Part shown: positions 28,500 through 40,359 of the stretch, one piece after another
Layout of the letters: each line of letters begins with the position of its first letter
How positions within the stretch are numbered: the first letter of the stretch is position 1
Origin: Choristoneura fumiferana
Taxonomy: Eukaryota > Arthropoda > Insecta > Lepidoptera > Tortricidae
Length of the DNA stretch: 64,000 nucleotides
Direction of reading: 5' to 3'
Assembly: GCF_025370935.1 (NCBI RefSeq)
Contig: NC_133477.1
Location: 20,268,716 to 20,332,715 of the forward strand
Position numbers and translations under genes: made by a program
Notes under the pieces: generated by a model
What the model saw: the letters and a program-made list of their open reading frames with translations, nothing else
Told to the model about the DNA's origin: nothing
Database searches by the model: none

Positions 28500-31434
28500 A
28501 CTAACGATAGCAAAGTATCGTTTGTTGATTTCTTACGATTTGGGGTAAAGATTGGTAAATTAATTAAGTTAAGAGAAAACATCTACTTTCATGTTAATGT
28601 ATTTTGGTTCAGGTCCTGCTTTCTGGGGAACATTAGATAGATTTAAACACATTGCACTGTCATGTCAGGTACCTAAATGTAAGAAATTCAGAAAAGGATC
28701 GTCAATAGTTAAAGTAGAACAATAATTGAAATATAATAAAATGACAGTCAAAAATAAACTTACAATGTAAAAATACAATCAAATGTCAAATTTTGAAAAA
28801 ACAAACAATTTATGAAATAATATAAACAAGAAAAACAACCAAACGTTCAGTTCCTATAGTTCTTCTTAAATGCAAACTTTGTTCCATGGTAAGTGTAATG
28901 GGTATTACACAACTAATCAAATTTAGTTGCAAGTTGCAATTACTATAAATGAACACCAACTTTTTACTCTAAGAACAGTCACAGTATGTGCAATGGAAAT
29001 CAGTGTTTGTGATAAAAACAAAATTGCAGCATTAATAGAAGTTAAAATTGTACTAATTGTACTAGATAAGTGAATACGCGGTAGCTGAAACTTCGTCTTC
29101 ACAGCGTTTCAACTTTCGCACCCAAGTAGAGCTAGAGCACCTTGGGGTAGGCACAACGGAGTAAACTTTTACGGTTCTGTAAAGTTTTAGAACAATTATT
29201 AAGATTATTTCCTCTGATATTGAATTATAGAGTTGTCAGTTACAATAAAAACTCACAATAAATTGGTGGACATTTTGCTAAAGTAGATTTGTCTGTCACA
29301 TTGTCTGGTTGCTGTCGCATTGTCTGCCTTTAGAAACGGATGATGTATAAGTACTATTATTAGATAAAGCAATTTCGTGTTCAACTAAACATTGATTTGA
29401 TAATAAATCTGAAATCAATAACAAAATCTAGCCTAGTTATCATAAATATTGGCCTCGAAAGTCGCACGAAAAAAATTACAATACCATTGGTGGGATGCAG
29501 AAAAAAGAGAGAAAAAAATAAAGCAGCGGGAAGTGAGAATACCGGCCCGCGAAGGGATGGGACAAAAAACTGTTTATGTGTCGATAGCATTTTTATTATT
29601 ATTTAAGTTTCGATTTCATTTATTTGATGGTCAAGATTATAATAATGAATTTAAACACAATGACTACAAACTTTTCAAAGATGAGTCAGTGTCTCAATAC
29701 TGCATTCCAAGTTGCACTCGACAATCGACATAGAATTCAATGAACTTCATATTTTGCTGTTTCTACAAATTGTCGATAATCGCAAAGTTAGAAGGATTGG
29801 ATAGTTATACTAAGCTTACGCATCTCAATCTGAAGTCTCCCCTTAGCGTAAATAATGCATAGCTACCCTCCGAGAGTGAGTAAGTATAGTCGGCTTCATA
29901 CTGCATAGAAAAGTGAATATGCCAGAAAACAGACGGTACCTATACAACTGGTACAAAACTGTGTAAAAACAAATAGATTAGCTCACTTCTGGGCCAATTC
30001 AAAACTTATCGTTTACATTTTTCTTTATTAAATATTTTCTAAGTAATGCTTCGGCTGTCATTTTATGTCGATGATGTGGTACCTCACTAAACTTTTTCGT
30101 CGACGGCGCTACCTGGCCCTAGGTAGACGGCGGCCGATTCTCGGAACAGCCACTTGATAACGTGCTCGAAAAAAACATATCGTATTGCGAGGCGTTATGT
30201 TTGAATTATGGCCGTTACATAACGCGTTCAGTGCACTGATCATTGTACGAGTATGACCTCGTTTTGATCTCAGCCGGTTATGCTGCCCTGGTATCTTTGG
30301 TGAAGTTTGGCTGACGTAAATTACGAAACACGTCATATTTTATAAACATCAGTTAATTAATGCTTTGAAAGGGGAGAGTTGTAAAGCTGAGGATGCTTCT
30401 GTTTTCATAGAATGTTTTAACGCTTATTGCAATCTAGATGAGTCAATACATGTTAGATTTCACATAGTAAGTTAACTTAGATTACAATTTAGATCTTGTT
30501 GGACTGTGTTCCGTTCAACTCAGAGTTGACTACTAAAGAAGATATTTAAAGTGAGTAATTTGAAAAACATATTTATCTGTTTGGACAAAGACCGCTGTTT
30601 CCGACCAATAAATAATTCTAACACTTTACGAAAACAAATAGCACCAGATGGCAGTTTCAAGTACTAACACGTTTGTTATCTTCTCTAAACATAAGATATT
30701 CGATAGTAGTCGTATTGAGGAATATTTTAACATTTAGTGTGATTGTATAATGTATAAGACACAAAAGGCTAAAAAAACGAAACTCTACCGCAATTGTTGA
30801 AACACTAACATTTTACGTACATATAAATGTAATAAAAAAATATCAACAGCCGTACGAATAAAGGTGAGATACTTAACAAAATATATAACCAAATCATCCA
30901 CATAACCAACCATATAATATTTTGAGTATGGAAATCAGTAACTTCTGCCGGATGCTGTGGCTTTAACGTTAAGATGCATTTACCAAGATGAAAACGTATC
31001 GGGAGAACATGACTGGCCGGGCGTTCACGATTCATACAGCAAGTACGCTCGTACAATTAGCTATTCGCGAGCTTCGTCCGTTGGATTATCATTAGCATGA
31101 AAATGCAGCGAACATCGGCCTAGCATCCTGACCTTACGCATGTTAGCAAAAAACTATTGAATAAAAATGAACATGGATTATACTTTGAAATGCGGCGTGC
31201 GTTTTAATGGCGGATATCGTAAACTTAGCCGACCTTTAGACGGCGAAAGAATTTGTTTTAAAAGAAATAGAACGTTATACGAACCTGACTGGACTGTAAT
31301 AAGCTTTTTATATATTTGTTACGGAATACTGTTATAATAAGCTTTTAAGTTATATAATAGTGGATCACGATAAATGAACATGATTTTAAGCTATATACTT
31401 AAAAGGAAGGTTCTCCATTTTTGGCACACGTGTG
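28500..31434. other. Unassigned AT-rich sequence
   Basis: About 2.9 kb without recognisable repeats, RNA genes or spliced exons. Overlapping ORFs near 29400-29730 occur on both strands and have no domain or splice support. Confidence 0.4.
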
Positions 31435-31439
31435 ACGTA

Positions 31440-31872
31440 TAAATAAATAAATATAAAAATCACGGGACACTTAACACCAATTGACCTAGTCCCAAACTAA
31501 GCAAAGCTTGTATTATTCGGGGCAGATATTTGTATGAAAACTACGAATGTTTGTTCTCTTGGGTATTTAATATGTATTTAAGTATGTATCTATCTATATA
31601 ATTATATTTATCCGTTGCTTAGTACCCATAACACAAGCTTTGCTAAGCTTACTTTGGGACTAGGTCAATTGGTGTGAATTGTCCCGTGATATTTATTTAT
31701 TTATTATGGATACTGGGCAACCGATAAACATACTTAAATACATATTTAACACCCAAGACTCGAGAACAAACATTCGTATTTTTCATACAAAATATCTGCC
31801 CCGATCGGGAATCGAATCCGGGTTCTCAAGCTTCGTAGTCAAGTTCTCTAACCACTGGGCTATCCGGTCGTA
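31440..31872. mobile_element. Three SINE S2 fragments in alternating orientation
   Basis: 31440-31512 is a minus-strand tail (CACGGGACACTTAACACC). 31513-31700 is a plus-strand body (GAATGTTTGTTCTCTTGGG to GTCCCGTGATATTTATT). 31701-31872 is a minus-strand body plus head, with a CGGGAATCGAATCCGGG B box and AGTTCTCTAACCACTGGGC A box. The arrangement can fold on itself. Confidence 0.8.
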
Positions 31873-31904
31873 GGTTCTGTGTCTTAGAAAAATATTTGTT
31901 AAAA

Positions 31905-32190
31905 TTGACAATTTATGCCAATTGACTTAACTTAGTAAACTTAGAAAAGCTCCTTTTAATGTATGATAATAATAATAATATCATTTAATTCATGTAACTG
32001 GGACACATATTATGTTATAGTACTCGAATACTCGTTGCTTAGTTTCAGAAGATTAGTATCTACTTATAAATAAATACATGTCATATTTCAACATACAAAG
32101 TCCGCTGTCTGCCGGCCGGGATTGGATTTGGAACCCGGGATCTCTAACTCCATAGCCTGGGTCGAACTAGGCCATCCGGTCATCGATTTT
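31905..32190 (-). mobile_element. SINE S2, decayed copy
   Basis: The head is visible as GCCGGCCGGGATTGG and CCATCCGGTC near 32110-32180. The body is strongly diverged (CCAATTGACTTAACTTAG). Confidence 0.6.
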
Positions 32191-33689
32191 AACAAAACTG
32201 ACATTTTCTCATATCGACATCTTTGAATACCCGAATGGCACTTAGCTTGTCATCTATTACATCCTTTTACTAATGACTTACTCAACTTTAATGAATCTAA
32301 CAAAAACAATAGGACAAATACTCGGGCTCACTTCTAGAATAAATAGGTTGTTACTGAATCAGTGAGTTACAAATTTAACCAGGTGAGTAAAGATCAATCG
32401 CTGGTTCCATCCGAGATCGCCTTTAGACGCCTATTCTACTATATATCGACGCATGTGTCGAATCCAATATCTTTAGGATAATCTAAAAGGCTTGGATAGT
32501 CTACTTCTACTACAAAAAGGCGTAGCTGTCAATTTTTTCACCTGTTTCCAATGCAATGAAATTGTCATAATTGTATCATTTTACTTGCCCCGATTTCGTG
32601 TCGGTATCGGATCTGATAATGTAAAAACACTCAAACCTGAAATGGCAATTGTAGAGTCGTTACGTTCATTCAAAATATATCCGTGTTGGTCAAGATGGTA
32701 GTATCATACGTACACTCCACCAACCCATTTTCTTTTGGCGTAACGTGTGCGACGACCATTCCACTATCTACCCGTCATGCAAAAATTTGCATATTAACTT
32801 TTATGACATCACTAAAAATGCAACCGGTGCATATTTATGGTAGCAAATTATAGATAAGAGCTGCATAAAGCCACTGTAAGTGCAGTTTGCATTTAACAAG
32901 ACTGAATTAGAACCTTGCGATATTGTCACCCCGGGGCATGACCAGGGGTGCATGAGTGCGTAGCTAGTTAAGTTAGCCTCTCGAGTTTGGTATCGATTAT
33001 TTTATTACTCATCGAAACATAAATGTAGGTACGATTGTATGTCCCAGACCAGAGTTCTTGTATTCATACCAATGCCCGCGTGACGAGACTTTCGATGAAT
33101 GAATTTAATGAATGAATCAAATCGTCCTCGAGACATAGATTATTGTGTAAGTATATTTATAGTATCTATAGTTCATGCTAGTTGCCTATTGTAACAACGA
33201 GCTTCGGTTAATGTGACATTGGCTCAGCTATTGTAAATGTCATACCCAGGGGTATATAAATACGTAAAAGACAGTTTTTTATCGCCTTAATTTTTTTGCC
33301 ATAAAAATGTTTTAATAAGTCGATTTGTTGACTATTTATGACTCAGTTTATACTTTTGGGCCCTAAAGCGCATAAGATTTTGTATTCTCTTCTTGATGAA
33401 AAGGAATGCCGATAGTTTGAGACAATCCCGCACAAGGAGTTCCGGGATAGCGATAAACTTATTTTTCACAAAATCGCACGAGACAGTTTAACCTAAGTAT
33501 AGTTAGTTGAATAAAGTATAACGCTAAACGAAATCACGTTTAACCTGAAAGTCCTGAAACGTAGTATAGGCGTCTGATAAAAGCTATATTTGGCTCATCA
33601 ACAGACCCCATTATCGGAGGTGCAATTTAGTAGCTTGACAGTCTTAGGAATGGGTAAAAAATATTTTAAAATAATAACTAAATGTCGAT
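32191..33689. other. Unassigned AT-rich sequence
   Basis: No convincing exon or repeat. The ORF at 32492-32701 is without support. Confidence 0.4.
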
Positions 33690-33714
33690 AATCAATGGAT
33701 GGTGAAACATCCCC
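33690..33714. mobile_element. Solo right end of a Tourist-like MITE
   Basis: AATCAATGGATGGTGAAACA then TCCCC, followed by TAA, is the right terminus of the family at 22249 and 34083. The rest of that copy is missing. Confidence 0.75.
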
Positions 33715-34082
33715 TAAGACTTTAATTAAAGTCTTTATTTTCTAAAACAGGACTAATTAAAAAATGAACATGAAGGTATTAACATTTTTCATTTTTATAA
33801 ATAAAAAAAAACACTACTTAAACCCAATGTAATATCTTAGCTCTGTTCATTTGTAGAAATGTCTTATTTTATATTGCATATTTTTTTTAATTTAGTAATA
33901 TTTACGAGATATTATTAATATTTACTAATATATTACAAGACATAATTTTAAAAATGAATAGAGCCAAGATATATTGTGTTTATTTAAGGTAATTTTTATT
34001 TATAAAAATTAAAAATCTTAATACATATTCATTTTGTAATTAATATTGTTTTACAAAATAAACACGTTCAATTTAAGTCTTA
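33715..34082. repeat. AT-rich palindromic segment between two MITE ends
   Basis: TAAGACTTTAATTAAAGTC at the left and AAGTCTTA at the right are inverted. Inner arms ATCTTAGCTCTGTTCATTT (about 33833) and AAATGAATAGAGCCAAGAT (about 33953) also pair. It is bordered by a partial MITE and the full copy at 34083. Confidence 0.65.
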
Positions 34083-34223
34083 GGGGCTGTTTCACCATCC
34101 ATTGATTAGTGTTAAGTGACGGTTAAATGTGATGCCGTCTCCGTCTATTCGAACAATACAAATAGAGACGGCATCACACCTAACCGCCAGTTAACACTAA
34201 TCAGTGGATGGTGAAACAGCCCC
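34083..34223. mobile_element. Tourist-like MITE, copy 3, intact with TTA duplication
   Basis: A 141-bp foldback, GGGGCTGTTTCACCATCCAT to its complement, flanked by TTA at 34080-34082 and 34224-34226. The central block is inverted relative to the 22249 copy. Confidence 0.92.
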
Positions 34224-34982
34224 TTAGACTGTCATCATCGTAAAGAAAAATTACCGACATTTAGTTCGTATTTTAAAATATAATTTACCCACATCCCCAA
34301 GACAGTCAAGTCAAGCTACCAAATTGCACCTCCGATAACGGTCTACTCATCAATACTGTCTGCTGATGTCATGTGCGAAATTATTAATGTTGGTCACAAA
34401 AAACAAACACAAAAGGATCGAGCAGTTTATCAAGTGTTTTTGATTATTAACTACTTGTTGCTCATGACTGAAATTTTCCCGAATAAAAACTTCCTATGTC
34501 CGATGGTGTAACAAACATCTAAACATCGTTATACGAGTATATAACATTAGAACGATTTACTGATGATTTTGTTCTATTAATGATGATGAATACTTTTTAC
34601 GAATTAATGACACAGCCCATGCATCGGTACTTGTCTTGTGAATCAGCCTGTTCTCGTATGTACAGTACTTCAATGGAAAAATATGTAAATACGTATTACT
34701 CATCGAATAGTACTGCTGGGTTTTGCTTAGCATGGCTTTATGGATTATTTCAAACAAGTTTACATTTAGTGCTTGAGAATGCATTTTCTGAATTAAAACG
34801 CGTCTCGAGTAGCTTCCATTTTATGGGTATTCACCTTGTGAATTCTTTAAAAAACCTGGATAGCCCACATTTGTTTTGTAAACACCTAAATTTAAAAATA
34901 AAAACGAATATTATTATAAGTAGTTAAATTGAAAACTTCAATGATGTCAGTCGGTAGAAAGATAATTTGACTTACATTCTTT

Positions 34983-35138
34983 CCCCCTTATTCATAAACG
35001 ACAATCAAACCTATTTTAGTTAAAAGGCCGCTAAAATTCGTTTGTCCTTATCTGTCACTTCGACATTTGTATTTGTTAGAAAGGGACAAAGCATTTGTTA
35101 GTTAACATAGGCTTGTTAAGTTTTATGAATAAGGGGGT
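34983..35138. mobile_element. MITE with CCCCCTTATTCATAAA ends
   Basis: CCCCCTTATTCATAAACG pairs with TTTTATGAATAAGGGGG. Inner TTTGTCCTTATCTGTC and AGAAAGGGACAAAG also pair partly. Confidence 0.85.
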
Positions 35139-35149
35139 TAGTCTGTAAA

Positions 35150-35212
35150 TAAAATAAATAAATATAATATCATGAAACAATTGACACCAATTGACCTAGT
35201 CCCATACTGAAT
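35150..35212 (-). mobile_element. SINE S2 tail fragment
   Basis: AAATAAATATAATATCATG then CACCAATTGACCTAGTCCCA. Confidence 0.65.
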
Positions 35213-35436
35213 TAAAATGATTAAGTTGATTTTGAATTAAACTTGGATAAACTAGATAACAACATATAAAGTGTAAAAAAGTATATAATATAGGTATTTA
35301 ATAATAATCCTATTCATGTTTTTACTGTATTTTTGTTGTGATACGGTGTGTTTTTTTATGTCAATAAATGTTGTGAGTTTGATAATAATAAAAATTTACA
35401 TCGATGGATCGTCAAACATTATGAATCTTTACTTTA

Positions 35437-35732
35437 CTCTGTTTTTTTTTTTATTATTCGACTGGATGGCAAACGAGCAAGTGGGTCTCCTGATGGTTGG
35501 AGATCACCACCGCCCATAAACATCTGCAACACCAGGGGTATTGCAGACGCGTTGCCAACCTAGAGGTCTAAGATGGGATACCTCACGTGCCAGTAATTTC
35601 ACCGGCTGTCTCACTCTCCACGCCGAAACACAACAGTGCAAGCACTACTGCTTCACGGCAGGATTAGCGAGCAAGATGGTGGTAGCAATCCGGGCGGACC
35701 TTGCACAAGGTCCTACCACCTGCGCACTGTTT
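35437..35732 (+). repeat. Family B repeat, copy 5 (near full length)
   Basis: ATTCGACTGGATGGCAAACG to TGCACAAGGTCCTACCACC, with all internal landmarks of the 18236 copy. The several ORFs through it are artefacts of the repeat. Confidence 0.88.
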
Positions 35733-36084
35733 TACTTTGAATAATTAATTATCTTAATAATTGATTATCTTTAAAACAGTAAAAGCTAGGCCATTAGTCT
35801 TGGAGAAATTTGACCTGTTCAATGTTTCCTTAAAGTTAACGGAAATCAAAAATAAAACTTGGTAAGTATAGACATCTGCCTATACTAAGTTTTAATTTTG
35901 ATTTCATTTTTATCTATCTAGATATTATAGATACTTGCATCCTTCAACACCACAGAAGCAGGTGCAATTTATTCTGATCGCATACTTCATTATCCATGTG
36001 AATTACCTGAAAAGAAAAAAAGAAAAATTATAAACACGTAATATAATAAAGGTGGTTGTAACGTTAGCGGCTGGAACATTGGTT

Positions 36085-36300
36085 CAGCAAGAATGGAACC
36101 AGTTAGTTAGGTGGGTACTCCTTCCGCAAAGAATTTGTTTATCACTACCCCGCGGGTACGCGATTTTCCAGAATAAAGATTGTGCTATATCCTTCCCAGT
36201 GATTTATACTATTTCCATACCAAATGGCAGCTAAATCAGCTCAGCGGTTTAAGCGTAAATAGCTAACAGACATGTAAAGTTACTTTCTCATTTATAATAT
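36085..36300 (-). mobile_element. Helitron-like element, decayed
   Basis: CCCCGCGGGTACGCGATTTTCC, AATCAGCTCAGCGGTTTAAG and TTTATAATATTGGTA are the complement of the Helitron-like core and 5' end. Confidence 0.6.
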
Positions 36301-36444
36301 TGGTAAGAATACCTAAGGCAGGATATGGAATGGAAGTACTGCCCACTCTAAATATTGCGTCGAACCTCAGGGGCGCTGTCATACGATACGTACACGAAAC
36401 GAAACGAAACACACTTTGCCAAAATTACGCTACTAAATTTCAGA

Positions 36445-36835
36445 GTGATAATACTTGCAACTGGCTCAAAGTCACTCAGACGGCTATATGGAGAGAGCAA
36501 TGCTCGGGGTTTCTCTGCGGGACAGAAACAGAAATGATGATATCCGCAGTAGAACTAAGTTTACCGACATAGCGCGAAGAATTGCGAAACTGAAGTGGCA
36601 GTGGGCGGGGCACATTGCTCGCAAGACTGATGGCCGATGGGGTCAGAAGGTTCTCGAATGGCATCCACAAACCGGGAGACGAGCTGGTGGTAGGTCTCCA
36701 ACAAGATGAAAGAACGACCTGGTTAATATCGCGGGATCGCGGTGGATGCGGAAAGCACAAGACCGGCCTGAGTGAGGCCTTGGGGGAGGCCTATGCCCAG
36801 CAGTGGACGTCTTTCGGCTGACATGATGATGATGA
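36445..36835 (+). pseudogene. RTE-type LINE ORF2 C-terminus and 3' tail (best copy)
   Basis: The frame from about 36490 reads MERAMLGVSLRDRNRNDD, FTDIARRIAKLKWQWAGHIA and TDGRWGQKVLEWHPQTGRRA, which is the conserved C-terminal region after the reverse transcriptase in RTE-like elements. A shift or stop after SPTR breaks it. Other frames continue with KAQDRPE and EAYAQQWTS-like coding, then GACATGATGATGATGA as the 3' tail. Upstream sequence to about 36310 may be part of the same element but is scrambled. The catalytic domain is absent, so the element cannot move. Its tail is the same as that of SINE S1. Confidence 0.85.
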
Positions 36836-36984
36836 ATACTTGCAACGCGCTGCTTGAATTGCTAGCAACGATTTGACGAAATTACGTCACTTCTTGTGTA
36901 TAGTAAAGACTTTATAGACGAACTTCGGCCGGGTTCGTAGTTCCGCGGCTGATGACGTCCAAACGTGACGTAATTGCGCCAATG

Positions 36985-37090
36985 TTTTGCAAGTAGTTGA
37001 AATAGCATTTCAGGCGTAATAAAGAAAATTTTTGGTAACGTGTTGCAAGTAATTGAAATAGTACGTCAGGCGTAATAATGTCAAAATTTT
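36985..37090. repeat. Two-copy tandem repeat, period about 55 bp
   Basis: TTGCAAGTAGTTGAAATAGC...CAGGCGTAATAA and TTGCAAGTAATTGAAATAGT...CAGGCGTAATAA are consecutive. Related shorter words (TTGCAACGCGCTGCTTGAA) at about 36840 suggest an older third unit. Confidence 0.8.
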
Positions 37091-37554
37091 GTCATGTACC
37101 TAATTTACGCGTTTAAAATTACGCGGGAACGTAAAATCAGCCACGGAATTTCGGATCTCGCGAGCGAGTAGCGAGACACCTCAAGTTCAATAATTTAAAT
37201 TGAAAGAACTATATTTAATATCTCAAACTACGGAAACCAATAAACAGAAGTGCAAGCCGAAGAAATAGTTCGCTAGGGTGATCCACTCCGAGGGTGCTCC
37301 CTTCCCCTCCCCTGTCGTGTTAAGTGAGGACAGATAAAATCTCCGATGGCGAAGGGCAACCGATTATTGCGATATTTACTAGCTCTTACCCCCCAATTCC
37401 CTAGGTGGGAGTTGTGCTGGCGTTAACGACGACAGGAACTTTACAAGGTCTTAAAATACGGTAGATACGGTACGGGTATTTTGTAAAATCCTGTTCAATT
37501 AATATTATGAAGTTTAATGTTACACATATAAAATGATATTGTAACGGATAACTC
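37091..37554. other. Unassigned sequence with a moderate-GC patch
   Basis: 37260-37440 is GC-richer (CTCCGAGGGTGCTCCCTTCC; TAGGTGGGAGTTGTGCTGGC), with no clear ORF or splice pair. It may be an unrecognised repeat. Confidence 0.35.
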
Positions 37555-37650
37555 ACGTCTTAAATCGAGTTTAGCTCGACATGTTTCGGGCTATTTCGTA
37601 GCCCTTCTTCAAGGGAGCACGCGACTCGGCGGCATATCATTTAATATGAG
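37555..37650. repeat. Interspersed repeat with TTTAGCTCGACATG core
   Basis: CGAGTTTAGCTCGACATGTT then TCGGGCTATTTCGTAGCCC forms small palindromes. I know this as a recurrent lepidopteran sequence, but its class is uncertain. Confidence 0.45.
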
Positions 37651-37699
37651 TGTCTCACCTCACGGTAGTTTCATGTTCAAAATTAATGTTACCCGCCAC

Positions 37700-37960
37700 T
37701 CCGTCTGTGAAGAATTATTTTATCACTATCCGCGGGAACTATGCAATTTTCCGGGATAAAGGAAAGAAAGAAAATGCATTTATTCACAACACAAGACACA
37801 ACAATATTAGGTAACACGAAGGTATGTGTCATTGCGGTTGTGAAAAGCCATTCCCATGGCTATGTTATACTCAGGGTCTCCAACTATCTTCATACCTTTC
37901 ATCTAAATAGATTCAACGGCTTGAGCGTGAAGAGGTGAAACGTGAAACGAATAAAGGCTA
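37700..37960 (-). mobile_element. Helitron-like element split by a LINE tail
   Basis: TATCCGCGGGAACTATGCAA and TCATACCTTTCATCTAAATAG are Helitron-like parts. GGAAAGAAAGAAAATGCATTTATTC at 37760-37790 is an inverted TTTCTTTC-type LINE tail. Confidence 0.6.
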
Positions 37961-40190
37961 TTTAAAACATACTAATTAATTTGTCACGAATACAGCTACG
38001 GTGATATTTCGCGGCTTTCCGCACAATTACACTTGTAATTTACATGCATGGCAACCCCTCCGTTGAATTTGCATAATCTATAATGATAAGAGGGTGAAAG
38101 GAAGCGGGCATGGTGGCAGAGTCAAACGTTTATGGTGAGAATGACAAATAGGACAGTCATAGGTGAGGTAAACTCAACACGCTAATGACCAATAGATGGC
38201 ACCCTCCTGCTGAAGAAATGAGAGTGAGACGTACCTACTAGGCCAAATGTTGGTACGCAAGACTTTCTAGTCTTCTGAGTACGCGTCCACAAAAATACTA
38301 CTCGTAGATACAAAAGTTGGTTTTGATGGGTATTTAACTAAATGTAAACAAAATAACGTCAACGTCAAACAACCTTAAAATTACATTACAAAGTGTCTTA
38401 AAATCTATGTTATCAAAACTGAACTACTCAGACAGTCAAGTAAAATACCAATATCTTAAGTTACGGGAACAGCGAAACCTTTTTCATTAGGATCTTGATC
38501 CCCAAACCTGTCATTAGCCAAAGCTTGACCCTCTCCTCGCCACATTTCAGCAGAATGTCGTCAACGTAAAACTGAATCGCAATTTTGTTCACCGACGATT
38601 ACTTTTACGATTAAACCAACGCAATGGCGGCGGCGCTTAATTAAATTGCTTTCGTCTTAATACCTAGATATTCTTTTTCGCATTGAAGCATTTAAGATGG
38701 ACTAATATTTTATTTTTACTAACATTTATTGTTTTCTGTACACGGTGTCGACAAAAAACAATAACGATATTTCAACAGGTAACCCTTTAGGACAGTAAGT
38801 TTCGTATTTGTAATCAGTTGTACTTTTAAAAATAGTAATTATCAAAGTATTTACAATCAACAATCACAATGTAGGTCTGTCTATACTCTTTTTTTCTCTG
38901 AAAAAGTACATTAATTGTACAGAATTGTTATATAAGAAACCAGCCGAAATTAAAGAGTTCAACAAAATTTCTGAAAATTTTACGGTTTCGGCGGGAAAAA
39001 AATTAAGTATGATTATCAAAAATTATGAGAAGCATTGTATTATGACTGACTTTCGAAAATTATGCGACGATATGCACCCAAAATAAACTAAACATTGGCA
39101 CAGAATAGATAAAAGTACAAGTAACATTGGCTAGAAAGTCGATAGTTAAAAAGATAGTACGAACTTTGGAAGTTCAGAACCACTGCCTGGAGAGTATATG
39201 AAATATCGTTATTGCTTCCTTTACAGTAAACGTATTTGTTGCAACAGCTCATCTCCACATGGATTCTTCTTCTATTTTCTTTCACCTATATTTCAGATGA
39301 ATAGCCAAGGAATAAGCTGACCTCTGTAGGTATAACGATTTATCTATTTCCGCTTATGAATCTTCGGCCGCTGGGCCATTAACGCCCTTCGATGTAATGG
39401 AGGTCCGTGACAAATTGCAGCGGTAACAGGGACTCAATACCTCCACGTTATGTATGTGCTCCTAGTATGATGGAAATCTCTCTTTAGTGTACGGGGGTTC
39501 CTTGCATTTAATATGCCCTCTCTAACCGCCCTGTTTTTTTGCTGCTGTAGGTTTGATTCTATGGGCGGTTGTTTCCATGAACATTGATAGAGTATATACT
39601 ATGGTTAATGACATTAAATATGTGCCGTTAAACTTTTTATGATCATGCTGATCATGTATGTTTTACGATTCCGTTTAAATGAGTTCTGTTTAGATACATG
39701 GGTACATTCTGAGATCTAAACGCACTGTTGGCTAAATTATTTTTCTAAAGTGTCCTTTGTTATGCCGTATAGCGTATATGTGGATACATTTTGAGAATAC
39801 TTGCTTCAAATTTGTGTTAGCTAGGAGAAAACAGAGAAAATTATATTGTTTTTCATATAAGTTGTCAACAGCACAGTTTTGGTTTTCTATTTGTAACGGT
39901 ATACAGTGTCGCTTAGCAGCCTACCTACCTAAATATATCCAATCAAGTTTAATATTAGTCAAGAGATATGAAAGATAATTATGACTGCCTTTACGAGACT
40001 AAAAGATTTAAGAAAAAGGCTTAAAAAACATTAATACAATTATACCCACATAACGAGCAAAAAAGTACTCTCCAAATATATTGAATGGCCAAACATTTTG
40101 ACCATAACAACACAAATGCAGCCTGCATCTAAATCAACATTTATTATACCTAATCCCGAAATAAGTCGTAAAATAGCGGCCTCATCAGAC
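37961..40190. other. Unassigned AT-rich sequence
   Basis: No repeat shared within the window, exon or RNA gene recognised in about 2.2 kb. Confidence 0.4.
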
Positions 40191-40194
40191 ACGT

Positions 40195-40300
40195 CAATCA
40201 TTCGCAGCATCCCGGCGCGGAGTGCAAGCGGCAACCGGCCGCAGGTGCCGGCTCGGAGTTCACCGCGCCTGCGCCCTACAGCCCTAGCGAAGCAAAGTCA
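40195..40300. promoter_or_regulatory. CpG-rich block, possible first exon or promoter
   Basis: GCATCCCGGCGCGGAGTGCA then GCAACCGGCCGCAGGTGCCG and TCACCGCGCCTGCGCC is a sharp GC island. On the minus strand one frame is open (GMLRMIDVSDEAAILRLISG) up to a GGATTAG|GTATAA donor-like site at about 40155. On the plus strand an 86-codon ORF covers it. Neither has a domain. Confidence 0.3.
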
Positions 40301-40359
40301 ACCTACCCACCAACAAACAACAAACCAAGCCGAAACCAACCCAACAACTTTGCGATAGG

